Assembly (NCBI RefSeq): GCF_021172165.1
Contig: NZ_CP089096.1
Location: 1 to 64,000 of the forward strand
Direction of reading: 5' to 3'
From: Flavobacterium channae
Lineage (GTDB): Bacteria; Bacteroidota; Bacteroidia; Flavobacteriales; Flavobacteriaceae
DNA length: 64,000 bases
Of the stretch, positions 51,148 to 59,781 are shown piece by piece. The notes below the pieces were generated by a model. It was given only the letters and a program-made list of their open reading frames with translations, was not told the DNA's origin and ran no database searches. Both the position numbers and the translations under genes were made by a program. The stretch's first letter is position 1, and each line of letters opens with the position of its first letter.

Positions 51148-52464
51148 ATGGAATTAAAAGAGAAATTATTAGCTTCTTTCATGGCTTTTGAAGAAAAAAT
51201 CAAAGACAATGAAGATTTACATGAAGTTAGAAATCAAGCAATAAAAAACTTTGAAAATAAAGGCTTTCCAACTAAAAAAGAGGAAGCTTGGAAATATACT
51301 TCTTTAAATGCGGTTTTAAAGAACGATTTTAGCGTGTTTCCAAAACATGAAAATGCTATTGAATTCAAAGATGTAAAAAAATACTTTTTACACGAAATAG
51401 ACACTTATAAAGTGGTGTTTATCGATGGTAAATTCAGTTCTTTTTTGTCTTCAACAACACATGATGGTTTAGATGTTTGTTTGATGTCTTCGGCATTAAC
51501 AAAGCCTAAATACAAAATGGTTATTGATACTTACTTTAATCAAGTTGCTAATAAAGAAGAAAGTTTAACTTCTTTAAATACGGCTTTTTCATTGGAAGGT
51601 GCTTACATTAACATTCCAAAAAGCAAAGTAGTGGAGAAACCTATCGAAATCATTTATTTCTCAACAGGAAATGAAGCAGCTTTGATGGTACAACCTCGAA
51701 ATTTAATTATTGTAGGTGAAAACGCTCACGTGCAAATTGTAGAACGTCATCAGAGTTTAAATTCGAATCCGGTTTTAACCAACTCGGTTACTGAGATTTT
51801 TGCTCAAAAACGTGCTATTGTAGATTATTACAAAGTGCAAAACGATGTTCAAACAGCTAACTTGATAGACAACACTTATATTGCTCAAAAGCAAGAAAGT
51901 AGGGTTTCGGTTCATACTTTTTCTTTTGGTGGAAATATTACGAGAAACAACTTGAATTTCTATCACCAAGGAGAAAGAATCGATTCTACACTTAAAGGAA
52001 TTACTATTATTGGTGATAAACAACACGTTGATCATTACACTTTGGTACAACACGCAACACCAAATTGCGAAAGTCACCAAAATTATAAGACAATTTTAGA
52101 CGGACAGTCGACAGGTGTTTTTAATGGAAAAATTTATGTTGAAAAAGAAGCACAAAAAACCGATGCTTTTCAACAAAACAACAATATTTTAATAGGGGAT
52201 AAGGCAACAATCAACGCAAAACCACAATTGGAAATTTTTGCTGATGATGTTAAATGTTCTCATGGTTGTACTATTGGTCAATTAGACGAAAGTGCCATGT
52301 TCTACATGCAACAACGTGGAATTCCTAAAAAAGAAGCAAAAGCATTATTGATGTACGCGTTTACAAGCGAAGTTACATCGAGTGTACAAATACCAGAACT
52401 AAAAGCTAAAATTGCTAAATTAATAGCAAACAAGCTAGGCGTTAACATGGGGTTTGATTTGTAA
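51148..52464 (+). CDS. sufD: Fe-S cluster assembly protein SufD
   Basis: SufD is the SufB paralogue in the SufBCD complex and aids iron acquisition by the scaffold. The 438-residue protein has an N-terminal helical part (about 1-110) with FPTKKEEAWKYTSLN, the family entry motif. The middle is a beta-helix, and the C-terminal region has KCSHGCTIGQLDESAMFYMQ, a SufB/SufD signature with conserved His/Cys. The start ATG lies directly after the repeat spacer. Confidence 0.94.
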   Translation: MELKEKLLASFMAFEEKIKDNEDLHEVRNQAIKNFENKGFPTKKEEAWKYTSLNAVLKNDFSVFPKHENAIEFKDVKKYFLHEIDTYKVVFIDGKFSSFLSSTTHDGLDVCLMSSALTKPKYKMVIDTYFNQVANKEESLTSLNTAFSLEGAYINIPKSKVVEKPIEIIYFSTGNEAALMVQPRNLIIVGENAHVQIVERHQSLNSNPVLTNSVTEIFAQKRAIVDYYKVQNDVQTANLIDNTYIAQKQESRVSVHTFSFGGNITRNNLNFYHQGERIDSTLKGITIIGDKQHVDHYTLVQHATPNCESHQNYKTILDGQSTGVFNGKIYVEKEAQKTDAFQQNNNILIGDKATINAKPQLEIFADDVKCSHGCTIGQLDESAMFYMQQRGIPKKEAKALLMYAFTSEVTSSVQIPELKAKIAKLIANKLGVNMGFDL

Positions 52465-52472
52465 TACAAAGT

Positions 52473-52493
52473 AAACCGCATTTGATGCGGTTT
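52473..52493 (+). terminator. Terminator-like hairpin between sufD and sufS
   Basis: A perfect nine-base stem (52473-52481 with 52485-52493) has a three-base loop and a T-rich tail. It lies inside the suf operon, so it may attenuate rather than end transcription. Confidence 0.65.
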
Positions 52494-52512
52494 TATTTTT
52501 TAAAAGAGATTT

Positions 52513-53727
52513 ATGTTAGACATTCAAAAAATAAGAGCCGATTTCCCGATACTTTCACAAAAAGTAAATGGAAAACCTTTGGTGTATTTTGATAATGGAG
52601 CAACGGCTCAAAAACCACAAGTGGTGATTGATGCGGTTTCAAAATATTATAGCGAAATAAATGCGAATATTCATCGCGGTGTACATACATTGAGTCAATT
52701 GGCAACAGATGCTTACGAGGTTTCGAGAAATACGATTCAGGCGCATTTAAATGCAAAATACAACCACGAAATTATTTTTACTTCTGGTACTACATTCGGA
52801 ATAAATTTAGTGGCTAACGGATTTGCAAGTTTATTACAAGCAGGTGATGAGGTGATGGTTTCGGCTTTAGAACACCATAGCAACATTGTGCCTTGGCAGT
52901 TTTTATGTGAAAAAACAGGAGCAAAGTTGGTGGTTATACCAATGAATGAAAAAGGTGAGTTAATTTTATCGGAATTCGATAAATTACTTTGTGAAAAAAC
53001 GAAAATCGTAACGGTAAACCACATTTCAAATGCACTTGGAACGGTTAACCCAATTGAATACATAATCAAAAAAGCACATGGAGTAGGAGCAGCTGTTTTA
53101 ATCGACGGAGCGCAAGCAACACCACATTTACGACCAGATGTTCAAGCTTTAGATTGTGATTTTTATGTGTTTTCCGGACATAAAGTTTGTGGACCAACTG
53201 GTGTTGGAATTTTATATGGAAAAGAAGAATGGTTACGCAAATTGCCACCATATCAAGGCGGTGGTGAAATGATTGCTGAGGTTACTTTTGAAAAAACAAC
53301 GTATGCCGATTTACCGCATAAATTTGAAGCGGGAACTCCAAATATCGCTGGTGGAATTGTTTTAGGAACTGCAATTGATTATATGAATTCAATTGGTTTT
53401 GATAACATTGCAGCTTACGAACAACAATTGTTGGATTACGGAACAAAGCGATTATTAGAAATAGAAGGACTTACCATTTACGGAACAAGTGAAAACAAAG
53501 CGTCTGTAATTTCGTTTAATATTGATGGAATTCACCCGTATGATATTGGCACGATTATAGATAAATTAGGTATAGCGGTAAGAACTGGACACCATTGTGC
53601 ACAACCTATTATGAATTTTTTCAACATTCCTGGTACCATTAGAGCAAGCTTTGCGTTTTACAATACCAAGGAAGAAATTGATATCTTTGTAGAAGCGGTT
53701 AAAAAAGCACAAATGATGTTATCTTAA
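52513..53727 (+). CDS. sufS: Cysteine desulfurase SufS
   Basis: SufS is a PLP enzyme that takes sulfur from cysteine for cluster assembly. The 404-residue protein has the PLP lysine near 224 in FSGHKVCGPTG and the catalytic Cys near 363 in RTGHHCAQPIM. The early motif YFDNGATAQKP and the TFGINLVAN block also fit class V aminotransferases of the SufS type. The active-site loop is typical of SufS, which needs SufE or SufU. The partner sufE is encoded nearby at 54222-54641, after an intervening lipoprotein gene. Confidence 0.96.
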   Translation: MLDIQKIRADFPILSQKVNGKPLVYFDNGATAQKPQVVIDAVSKYYSEINANIHRGVHTLSQLATDAYEVSRNTIQAHLNAKYNHEIIFTSGTTFGINLVANGFASLLQAGDEVMVSALEHHSNIVPWQFLCEKTGAKLVVIPMNEKGELILSEFDKLLCEKTKIVTVNHISNALGTVNPIEYIIKKAHGVGAAVLIDGAQATPHLRPDVQALDCDFYVFSGHKVCGPTGVGILYGKEEWLRKLPPYQGGGEMIAEVTFEKTTYADLPHKFEAGTPNIAGGIVLGTAIDYMNSIGFDNIAAYEQQLLDYGTKRLLEIEGLTIYGTSENKASVISFNIDGIHPYDIGTIIDKLGIAVRTGHHCAQPIMNFFNIPGTIRASFAFYNTKEEIDIFVEAVKKAQMMLS

Positions 53728-53738
53728 AATTGATCATT

Positions 53739-54221
53739 ATGAAAGTAGTTGCATTATTTTTCAGTTTAATGAGTTTTTTCACAAGTTGTAAATGCAATAA
53801 AACAGCAACAGATGAAACTTTGGTAAGTAGTAAAGAATCAACTTTGTCTTTGCAAACAAGTAATTTGCCTACTGTTGTTTATCAAGAAACCACAAGAGGA
53901 AGATATAGAAAAATTACTATAAGCGAAGGAAGTATTTATGTTATTACTGCTCATGGTGCAAAGCCAGTTTTTTGGGTGTTGAAAAAAGATGATAGTCAAA
54001 AGCTATTTGATTTATTTCAAAAAATAGATTTAGAAAAGTTGAGTACATTAAAAGCACCTACTGAAAAACGTTTTTACGATGGTGCACCTATTGCAAATAT
54101 ATCTTTTACCACAGAAAAACAAACTTATGCTTCAACAGATTTCGATGGTGGTTTTCCTCCAGCAGCGATTGAAGCATTTGTAAACGAATTGATTGTAGTT
54201 GCCGAAAAATTAAATAATTAA
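53739..54221 (+). CDS. Hypothetical lipoprotein inside the suf operon
   Basis: From the ATG at 53739 the 160-residue protein has a lipoprotein signal with Cys near residue 18 (SFFTSCKC). The rest is a beta-rich domain with YQETTRGRYRKITISEGSIY. No family is recognised with confidence. It lies between sufS and sufE, eleven bases after sufS, and its stop codon abuts the sufE start. An envelope lipoprotein inside a cytoplasmic Fe-S assembly operon is odd. It could be a bystander gene or sense envelope redox or metal state, which is inference only. Confidence 0.7.
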   Translation: MKVVALFFSLMSFFTSCKCNKTATDETLVSSKESTLSLQTSNLPTVVYQETTRGRYRKITISEGSIYVITAHGAKPVFWVLKKDDSQKLFDLFQKIDLEKLSTLKAPTEKRFYDGAPIANISFTTEKQTYASTDFDGGFPPAAIEAFVNELIVVAEKLNN

Positions 54222-54641
54222 ATGACAATTAAAGAAATACAAGACGAAATTGTAGACGAGTTTTCAATGTTTGACGATTGGATGCAACGTTACGAATACA
54301 TTATAGAATTAGGAAAATCATTACCATTGATTGACGAACAATATAAAGTGGACGAAAACATTATTAAAGGATGTCAATCAAAAGTTTGGGTTCATGGTGA
54401 AGAGCAAAATGGTAATATTGTCTTTACGGCCGATAGTGATGCTATTTTGACTAAAGGAATTATAGCTATTTTAATTCGTGCTTTTTCTAATCAAACTCCG
54501 GCTGCAATTTTAGAAGCCAACACTGATTTTATTGACGAAATAGGATTAAAAGAACATTTGTCACCAACAAGAGCAAACGGATTGGTTTCAATGATCAAAC
54601 AAATTAAAATGTATGCTTTGGCATTTCAAGCAAAACAATAA
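54222..54641 (+). CDS. sufE: SufE sulfur-acceptor protein
   Basis: SufE accepts persulfide sulfur from SufS and passes it to the scaffold. The 139-residue protein carries the acceptor cysteine C51 in IIKGCQSKVWV. The rest agrees with the SufE fold, including FDDWMQRYEYIIELG near the N-terminus. Its ATG follows the stop codon of the lipoprotein gene directly (TAAATG), so the two are translationally linked. Confidence 0.93.
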   Translation: MTIKEIQDEIVDEFSMFDDWMQRYEYIIELGKSLPLIDEQYKVDENIIKGCQSKVWVHGEEQNGNIVFTADSDAILTKGIIAILIRAFSNQTPAAILEANTDFIDEIGLKEHLSPTRANGLVSMIKQIKMYALAFQAKQ

Positions 54642-54646
54642 TTATT

Positions 54647-54970
54647 ATGGAAGAATTTAACGATACAATCAATTTAGGCGAAAGCGTAGTTAAAGTTTTA
54701 AAAGGAATTTTCGATCCAGAAATTCCTGTAGATATTTACGAACTTGGATTAATCTACGATGTTATGATTAACGAGGATAATGATGTGAAAGTTTTAATGA
54801 CGTTAACTTCACCAAACTGTCCTGTTGCTGAAACATTACCAATGGAAGTAGAAGAAAAAATCAAGTCAATTGATGCAGTAAAATCTTGCGTAGTAGAAAT
54901 TACTTTTGATCCGCCATGGAGTAAAGATTTAATGAGCGAAGAAGCTAAGTTAGAATTAGGAATGCTTTAA
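54647..54970 (+). CDS. DUF59/SufT-like Fe-S assembly factor
   Basis: The 107-residue protein contains the DUF59/MIP18 pattern: IFDPEIPVDIYELGLIYD near 21-38 and LTSPNCPVAE near 53-62 with C58. Members in SUF operons are named SufT and are implicated in Fe-S protein maturation. It follows sufE by five bases and ends before a repeat-filled spacer. Confidence 0.9.
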   Translation: MEEFNDTINLGESVVKVLKGIFDPEIPVDIYELGLIYDVMINEDNDVKVLMTLTSPNCPVAETLPMEVEEKIKSIDAVKSCVVEITFDPPWSKDLMSEEAKLELGML

Positions 54971-54978
54971 AATAAAGT

Positions 54979-55063
54979 AACCAGTCACAGTCGCAGTAAG
55001 CATTTTCTAAGTTTCTTGCTGAAAACTGTGACTGAAAATTGTGACTGAAAATTGTGACTTCAA
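54979..55063. repeat. Word-repeat palindrome between DUF59 and DUF2480 genes
   Basis: CAGTCACAGTCGCAGT at the left is answered by ACTGTGACTGAAAATTGTG at the right, with the 13-base unit GAAAATTGTGACT in tandem. It is the longest member of this family in the window and would lie inside a suf transcript. Confidence 0.65.
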
Positions 55064-55064
55064 T

Positions 55065-55568
55065 ATGGATGAAATAGTAAATAAAGTTGCACAAAGTTCT
55101 TTGATGGTATTCGATTTAGAAGATTACTATCCGGATAACTATGTGGTTGATTTAGATATTTCGCAATGGTTACTAGAAGGATTTATTCTTAAGGAATCTG
55201 ATTTCAGAGAACAATTAAAAAATAATGATTGGTCTAGTTTTGATGACAAATATGTTGCTTTATATTGTTCAACAGATGCTATTTTGCCAGCTTGGGCTTT
55301 TGCTTTAGTTTCTGTGTATTTAGCACCACATGCTGTAAAAATTATTCACGGAAATAAAGAAATGGCCGTTATAGATTGGTATCAAGATGTTTTAAACAAA
55401 TTAGATTATACTGATTACTTTCAAAAACCAGTTATTTTAAAAGGCTGTTCAAAAAAATCTGTTCCAAATCAGGTGTATACTTTAGCCATTCAAAAATTAA
55501 TTAAAGTTTCTAAGAGCGTTATGTTTGGCGAAGCTTGTTCGGCGGTACCACTCTTTAAACAAAAATAA
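55065..55568 (+). CDS. DUF2480-family protein
   Basis: From the ATG at 55065 (MDEIVNKVAQSSLMVFDLED) the 167-residue protein matches DUF2480, found next to suf genes in many Bacteroidota. The family has no established function. It has the internal DYYPDNYVVDLDISQWLLEG element and a KGCSKK-containing segment near the C-terminus with two cysteines (KGCSKK and GEACSA). No signal peptide is present, suggesting a cytoplasmic role linked to Fe-S assembly by context. Confidence 0.85.
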   Translation: MDEIVNKVAQSSLMVFDLEDYYPDNYVVDLDISQWLLEGFILKESDFREQLKNNDWSSFDDKYVALYCSTDAILPAWAFALVSVYLAPHAVKIIHGNKEMAVIDWYQDVLNKLDYTDYFQKPVILKGCSKKSVPNQVYTLAIQKLIKVSKSVMFGEACSAVPLFKQK

Positions 55569-55569
55569 G

Positions 55570-55577
55570 TACCTTTG
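55570..55577 (+). promoter_or_regulatory. Bacteroidota -7 element (TACCTTTG)
   Basis: TACCTTTG matches TAnnTTTG and lies directly after the DUF2480 stop, 25 bases before the DUF3078 start. It suggests the DUF3078 gene is not part of the suf transcript alone. Confidence 0.55.
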
Positions 55578-55602
55578 CATCTTTAATTTTTAAAATCAAA
55601 AG

Positions 55603-56445
55603 ATGAAAAAAGTTTTATTTTTAATGTTATTTGTTTCAGTTACTATTTTAGCACAAGAAACAGTTACAGACACTACAAAACATTGGACACGTAAAGGTGT
55701 TTTTACTTTTTTAGCAAATCAATCTTCTTTTAGCAATTGGCAAGCAGGTGGTCAAAACAACTTTGCTGGAAATATTGGAATTAACTACGATTTCAATTAT
55801 AAAAATGGCGATTGGCAATGGGATAACAAATGGATTGTTGCTTATGGTTTAACCAAAATTAAAGGAGCTGATACTCAAAAAACAGACGATAGAATTGAAT
55901 TGAATTCTCTTTTAGGAAAAAAAGCTTCAGGTAATTGGTATTATTCAGCTTTTTTAAACTTCAAGACACAAATGGATACTGGATTAGATCCAGCAACGCA
56001 AACAACTAAAATTTCGCATTTCTTTTCGCCAGCTTATTTTCAATTTGGACCTGGTATGTTGTGGAAAAAGAGTGATAATTTAAAAGTGAATATTGCGCCA
56101 GCAACTTCTAAGTTAATTGTTGTTCACAGTCATTTTACAGAATTAGCGCCATCTTTTGGTGTTGAGATGGGAGAAACAACTCGTTATGAATTAGGAGCCG
56201 CTTTAAATGGTTACTATAAGTTTAAACTAATGGAAAATGTTTCGGTTGAGAATATTTTGAATTTGTATTCAAATTATTTAGAAGAAGCAGAAAATGTTGA
56301 TATCGATTATCAATTGAACATTGTAATGAAAATTAATAAATACTTAACTTCTAATTTTGCTTTTCAAACAATTTACGATGACAACGCATTTAGAGGCTTT
56401 CAGACAAAACAAATTATTGGTTTAGGAGTGAATTACATTTTTTAA
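55603..56445 (+). CDS. DUF3078-family outer membrane protein
   Basis: The 280-residue protein starts MKKVLFLMLFVSVTILAQ, a signal peptide. The mature part matches DUF3078: repeated aromatic-rich strands and conserved WTRKGVFTFLANQSSFSNW and GGQNNFAGNIG near the N-terminus. Predicted fold is a porin-like beta-barrel ending in IIGLGVNYIF. The family has no established function. It has its own TACCTTTG element and a convergent terminator with hflX. Confidence 0.85.
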   Translation: MKKVLFLMLFVSVTILAQETVTDTTKHWTRKGVFTFLANQSSFSNWQAGGQNNFAGNIGINYDFNYKNGDWQWDNKWIVAYGLTKIKGADTQKTDDRIELNSLLGKKASGNWYYSAFLNFKTQMDTGLDPATQTTKISHFFSPAYFQFGPGMLWKKSDNLKVNIAPATSKLIVVHSHFTELAPSFGVEMGETTRYELGAALNGYYKFKLMENVSVENILNLYSNYLEEAENVDIDYQLNIVMKINKYLTSNFAFQTIYDDNAFRGFQTKQIIGLGVNYIF

Positions 56446-56464
56446 AACAAAATACTTTATAAGT

Positions 56465-56494
56465 AAAAAAAGACCTCATTTGAGGTCTTTTTTT
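56465..56494. terminator. Bidirectional terminator between DUF3078 and hflX
   Basis: A perfect 14-base stem (56465-56478 with 56481-56494) has only a two-base loop, A-run left and T-run right. It serves both convergent genes and overlaps the hflX stop codon. Confidence 0.85.
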
Positions 56495-57716
56495 ATTCGT
56501 TTTCAGTTGCGTCTTTATAATCTGGATATAAAAACTTATTGTATGGAAAGCGAGTGATATGAATTTCTCTAACCGCTTCGTATACTTTTTCTCTAAATTC
56601 CTCAAAATTCGCTTTTTCAGTAGCTGAGATAAATAATGTTCTATTTTCTCCAAGTTTACTCATCCAAGTTTGTTTCCAATCTTCTAGTGTGTAATGTTTA
56701 GTTGTTTTTTCAACACTCAAATCATTTTCATCAAAGTAAACTGATTTAAAAGCGTCAATTTTATTGAAAACCATAATAGTTGGTTTATCCGCACTTTTAA
56801 TGTCTTGCAAAATTTGATTTACAGATGCAATATGGTCTTCAAAATCGGGATGTGAAATATCTACCACGTGCAATAACAAATCAGCCTCTCTAACTTCATC
56901 TAGGGTACTTTTAAACGATTCAACTAATTGTGTTGGAAGTTTTCTAATAAAACCTACAGTATCGCTTAAAAGAAATGGTAAATTCTTAATTACAGTTTTA
57001 CGAACAGTAGTATCTAAGGTTGCGAATAATTTATTTTCTACGAAAACATCACTTTTACCCACCGCATTCATCAAAGTTGACTTACCAACATTGGTATAAC
57101 CTACTAAAGCAACTCGAACCATTGCACCACGATTACTACGTTGGGTTGCCATTTGTTTATCAATAGCTTTGATTTTGTCTTTCAGTAACGAAATACGATC
57201 GCGAACAATACGACGGTCAGTTTCAATTTCAGTTTCTCCAGGACCGCGCATTCCAATACCCCCTTTTTGACGTTCAAGGTGCGTCCACATTCCGGTTAAA
57301 CGAGGTAGTAAATATTGACATTGTGCTAATTCTACTTGCGTTCTTGCATAAGAAGTTTCAGCTCGTTGAGCAAAGATGTCTAAGATAAGATTGGTTCTAT
57401 CTAAAACTTTACAATCTAATTCACGTGTAATGTTTTTAGATTGTGATGGCGATAATTCGTCGTCAAAGATTACAGTTTTGATATCGTTATCTTTGATAAA
57501 ATATTTTATTTCTTCTAGTTTTCCTGTTCCAACAAATGTCTTTGGGTTTGGTTTGTCCATTTTCTGAGAGAAACGTTTGATAACAGTTCCGCCAGCAGTA
57601 TAGGTTAAGAACTCCAACTCGTCAAGATATTCATTTAGTTTATCTTCACTTTGGTTTTGAGTTACAATACCTACTATAATTGATTTTTCAAAGTCAATAA
57701 CTTCTTTTTCTAACAT
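56493..57716 (-). CDS. hflX: GTPase HflX (ribosome-splitting factor)
   Basis: HflX is a ribosome-associated GTPase that splits stalled or heat-damaged 70S ribosomes. The 407-residue protein has the N-terminal HflX domain with GTGKLEEIKYF and the RPGETEIETDRR-like GPGETEIETDRR stretch near 157-168. The GTPase domain follows, with G1 GYTNVGKST near 203-211 and G3 DTVGFIRKLP. It is preceded by a TACCTTTG element on the minus strand at 57736. C-terminal domain is present to residue 407. Confidence 0.95.
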   Translation of the reverse strand: MLEKEVIDFEKSIIVGIVTQNQSEDKLNEYLDELEFLTYTAGGTVIKRFSQKMDKPNPKTFVGTGKLEEIKYFIKDNDIKTVIFDDELSPSQSKNITRELDCKVLDRTNLILDIFAQRAETSYARTQVELAQCQYLLPRLTGMWTHLERQKGGIGMRGPGETEIETDRRIVRDRISLLKDKIKAIDKQMATQRSNRGAMVRVALVGYTNVGKSTLMNAVGKSDVFVENKLFATLDTTVRKTVIKNLPFLLSDTVGFIRKLPTQLVESFKSTLDEVREADLLLHVVDISHPDFEDHIASVNQILQDIKSADKPTIMVFNKIDAFKSVYFDENDLSVEKTTKHYTLEDWKQTWMSKLGENRTLFISATEKANFEEFREKVYEAVREIHITRFPYNKFLYPDYKDATENE

Positions 57717-57735
57717 AATCGTTCTTTATAGATTG

Positions 57736-57743
57736 CAAAGGTA
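57736..57743 (-). promoter_or_regulatory. Bacteroidota -7 element of hflX (TACCTTTG)
   Basis: On the minus strand TACCTTTG lies 19 bases upstream of the hflX ATG at 57716. No standard TTG -33 was found. Confidence 0.55.
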
Positions 57744-57804
57744 GTTAAATACAGAACACAAAAAAAGCTCTTGAACATTGTGGATTTGAATTGTTTAAAA
57801 ACAA

Positions 57805-57835
57805 AAATGAGCTCGATATTATATCGAGCTCATTT
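57805..57835 (-). terminator. Terminator of the TonB-receptor/lipoprotein operon
   Basis: A perfect 14-base stem (57805-57818 with 57822-57835) and three-base loop, followed on the minus strand by TTTTTGTTTTT, ends the three-gene unit 59-62 kb. Confidence 0.85.
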
Positions 57836-57862
57836 AATAATTTAAATATTTTTAATATTTAA

Positions 57863-59185
57863 TTATTGAAATAAAATATTATCTATTTGAGCTCCTGGTC
57901 TCGTTTCTGCGTTAGTAGTTGATGTTGTAGCTACATCATAGGCAAAAATGATATGGCCTTGACCTGACATTCCTGTAAACGTATGAACACCTGAATCTGT
58001 GAAAGTAGGAGCCCAACCTGTACCTGTATGAGTTGAGAAAGCAAAACTACCTGTAATATCTACAAGATTTGCTGTAGGGTTACTACTATTGAAGTTTGTA
58101 GAATAATACACTTTCATAATTGGTGTTGAAGTTTGAGACATGTAACCATACAATGTTTTAAATGAAACTTTTGTATGAGTATCAAAATCGAAAGGCATTA
58201 CAAAGAAAATTTTAGTAGCCCCTGAGCTAGATCCTTTTCTTGCTTGTAAATATTTATTACCATTGAAAGTCCCTACAAACCAATTATTAGTTCCTTGAAC
58301 CATAATATTTGAATAGTTAGGGAATGTACTAGTGTTTGATGCAAAAGACTCAAAGTTTTCGATTGCAGGGTGTAATCTTGCATTGGTTAATTTTACATCG
58401 TTAAGTGTTCTTAACATTAATTGGAAAGTTCCATTATATTTAGTTAAAACACCACGAATTTTACCACTTTCACTTGGGATTTCTTCTGTAGCAAATGTAG
58501 CAAACGCACTATTACGTACAGTTATTGAATTTCCAGCTGCATCAATTACAGAATGATTAGTAGCAGAGGCACCTACATAAGATAATGCTTCATCATGATA
58601 TGTGTGTCCTAAAGAAGCATCTGCAAATTGCACCTCATCAAACTCTACTATTTTGTGTAAATAGGAATCGTTAATTTGAGAAAGTGAAATATGTTGTACT
58701 AAAGTTTCTTCATCAACTTTATCACAACTTCTTAAGATAGCATCTTTATACTCAACACCTGAAATTCTTCCAACGTTACCTTCAAAAAGAGAACCAATTT
58801 CTAAAGAAGATATTTGGCTATCAAAATTAAAATAACGGTCTTTCATGTTGATAGTTACTTTTCTTCCTGGCTCATATTTCGTGTATAAGTTATAATCATC
58901 AACAGGCATTGTAAATCCTTTAGCTCCATCTACAGAAACAAAAGATATCGATTTGTAAAAATTTCCACCTTCATCACTAGAAGTAACATAAGCCTCAATA
59001 TAGTCAGAATTTGTGTATTGCTGAGCTGTACCATTAGCCAAAGTAGCAATATCTTGAACTGATTTAGTTGCAGCTATAGTGATACAATCTTCAGACAAAT
59101 TTGGTGTACCATAATCATCACCATTTACACAACTTGTTAAAGTTGCAAAAATAGCAGTTGTTAATACTAATTTTAAATTTTTCAT
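57863..59185 (-). CDS. DUF5689-type secreted lipoprotein with C-terminal jelly-roll region
   Basis: The 440-residue protein has a lipoprotein signal with Cys near residue 19 (LTSC). The N-terminal half (about 35-270) resembles DUF5689, including YIEAYVTSSDEGGNFYKSI and repeated OB-like strands. The C-terminal part (about 275-440) resembles the choice-of-anchor/DUF5017 type carbohydrate- or nucleic-acid-linked beta-sandwich, ending GAQIDNILFQ. It is the last gene of the operon with the other lipoprotein and the TonB receptor. Such lipoproteins usually work with the receptor as surface-exposed partners; the ligand is unknown. Confidence 0.78.
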   Translation of the reverse strand: MKNLKLVLTTAIFATLTSCVNGDDYGTPNLSEDCITIAATKSVQDIATLANGTAQQYTNSDYIEAYVTSSDEGGNFYKSISFVSVDGAKGFTMPVDDYNLYTKYEPGRKVTINMKDRYFNFDSQISSLEIGSLFEGNVGRISGVEYKDAILRSCDKVDEETLVQHISLSQINDSYLHKIVEFDEVQFADASLGHTYHDEALSYVGASATNHSVIDAAGNSITVRNSAFATFATEEIPSESGKIRGVLTKYNGTFQLMLRTLNDVKLTNARLHPAIENFESFASNTSTFPNYSNIMVQGTNNWFVGTFNGNKYLQARKGSSSGATKIFFVMPFDFDTHTKVSFKTLYGYMSQTSTPIMKVYYSTNFNSSNPTANLVDITGSFAFSTHTGTGWAPTFTDSGVHTFTGMSGQGHIIFAYDVATTSTTNAETRPGAQIDNILFQ

Positions 59186-59190
59186 AGCTA

Positions 59191-59769
59191 TTAGTTTTTA
59201 GTAATTTTAACATTGTCAACTTCCCAAGTCATTGAAGCGGATGAAGTTGAAGTGTATTTGAATGCTACGTATACATTTCCACCTACAAAAGAGGAAATAT
59301 CAATATTTCCAGAATTTGTCCAAGTGTAAGCATTAGATGCGTCTAGTGTAGCTGATAAATCTGTCCAAGTAGCTGCATTAGGATCTCCACCTGCATAATC
59401 TGAAGAAATTTTTATTTCTAAAACATTTCCAGTAAATTTTGAAGCCGTTTGAAAAGATAAACTTGCCGATGTTAACTCGCTTAAATCAATTTCAGGAGAA
59501 ATTAACCAATCCTCGTTTGCATTGCTTGTACCTGCATAACCAGACATTTTTGCACAATTACCTGGATTTCCGTATTGTGTATCTAGTTGCCATACTTGAG
59601 CGCCTGTTGCACTATATTTTGTCCAGTCTGCCCAATTCGTTTCAAATCCATCTGTAAATGCATACTCATAAACTGTAGGAATAACATAATCGTCATCTCC
59701 TACACAACTTGTCAAAACACCTGTGCCAAGTGCCAACAAGAACATTGTTTTTAAAAATTTTATTTTCAT
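59191..59769 (-). CDS. Choice-of-anchor J-like lipoprotein
   Basis: The 192-residue protein has a lipoprotein signal with Cys near residue 22 (LTSC). A single beta-sandwich domain (about 35-190) follows, with FTDGFETNWADWTKYS near the start and ANEDWLISPEIDLSELTSA in the middle, both typical of choice-of-anchor J domains (DUF5017 relatives). It ends SMTWEVDNVKITKN. It lies five bases upstream of the DUF5689 gene and twelve bases after the receptor, so all three form an operon. Ligand unknown. Confidence 0.8.
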   Translation of the reverse strand: MKIKFLKTMFLLALGTGVLTSCVGDDDYVIPTVYEYAFTDGFETNWADWTKYSATGAQVWQLDTQYGNPGNCAKMSGYAGTSNANEDWLISPEIDLSELTSASLSFQTASKFTGNVLEIKISSDYAGGDPNAATWTDLSATLDASNAYTWTNSGNIDISSFVGGNVYVAFKYTSTSSASMTWEVDNVKITKN

Positions 59770-59781
59770 AGTATATTTTTT

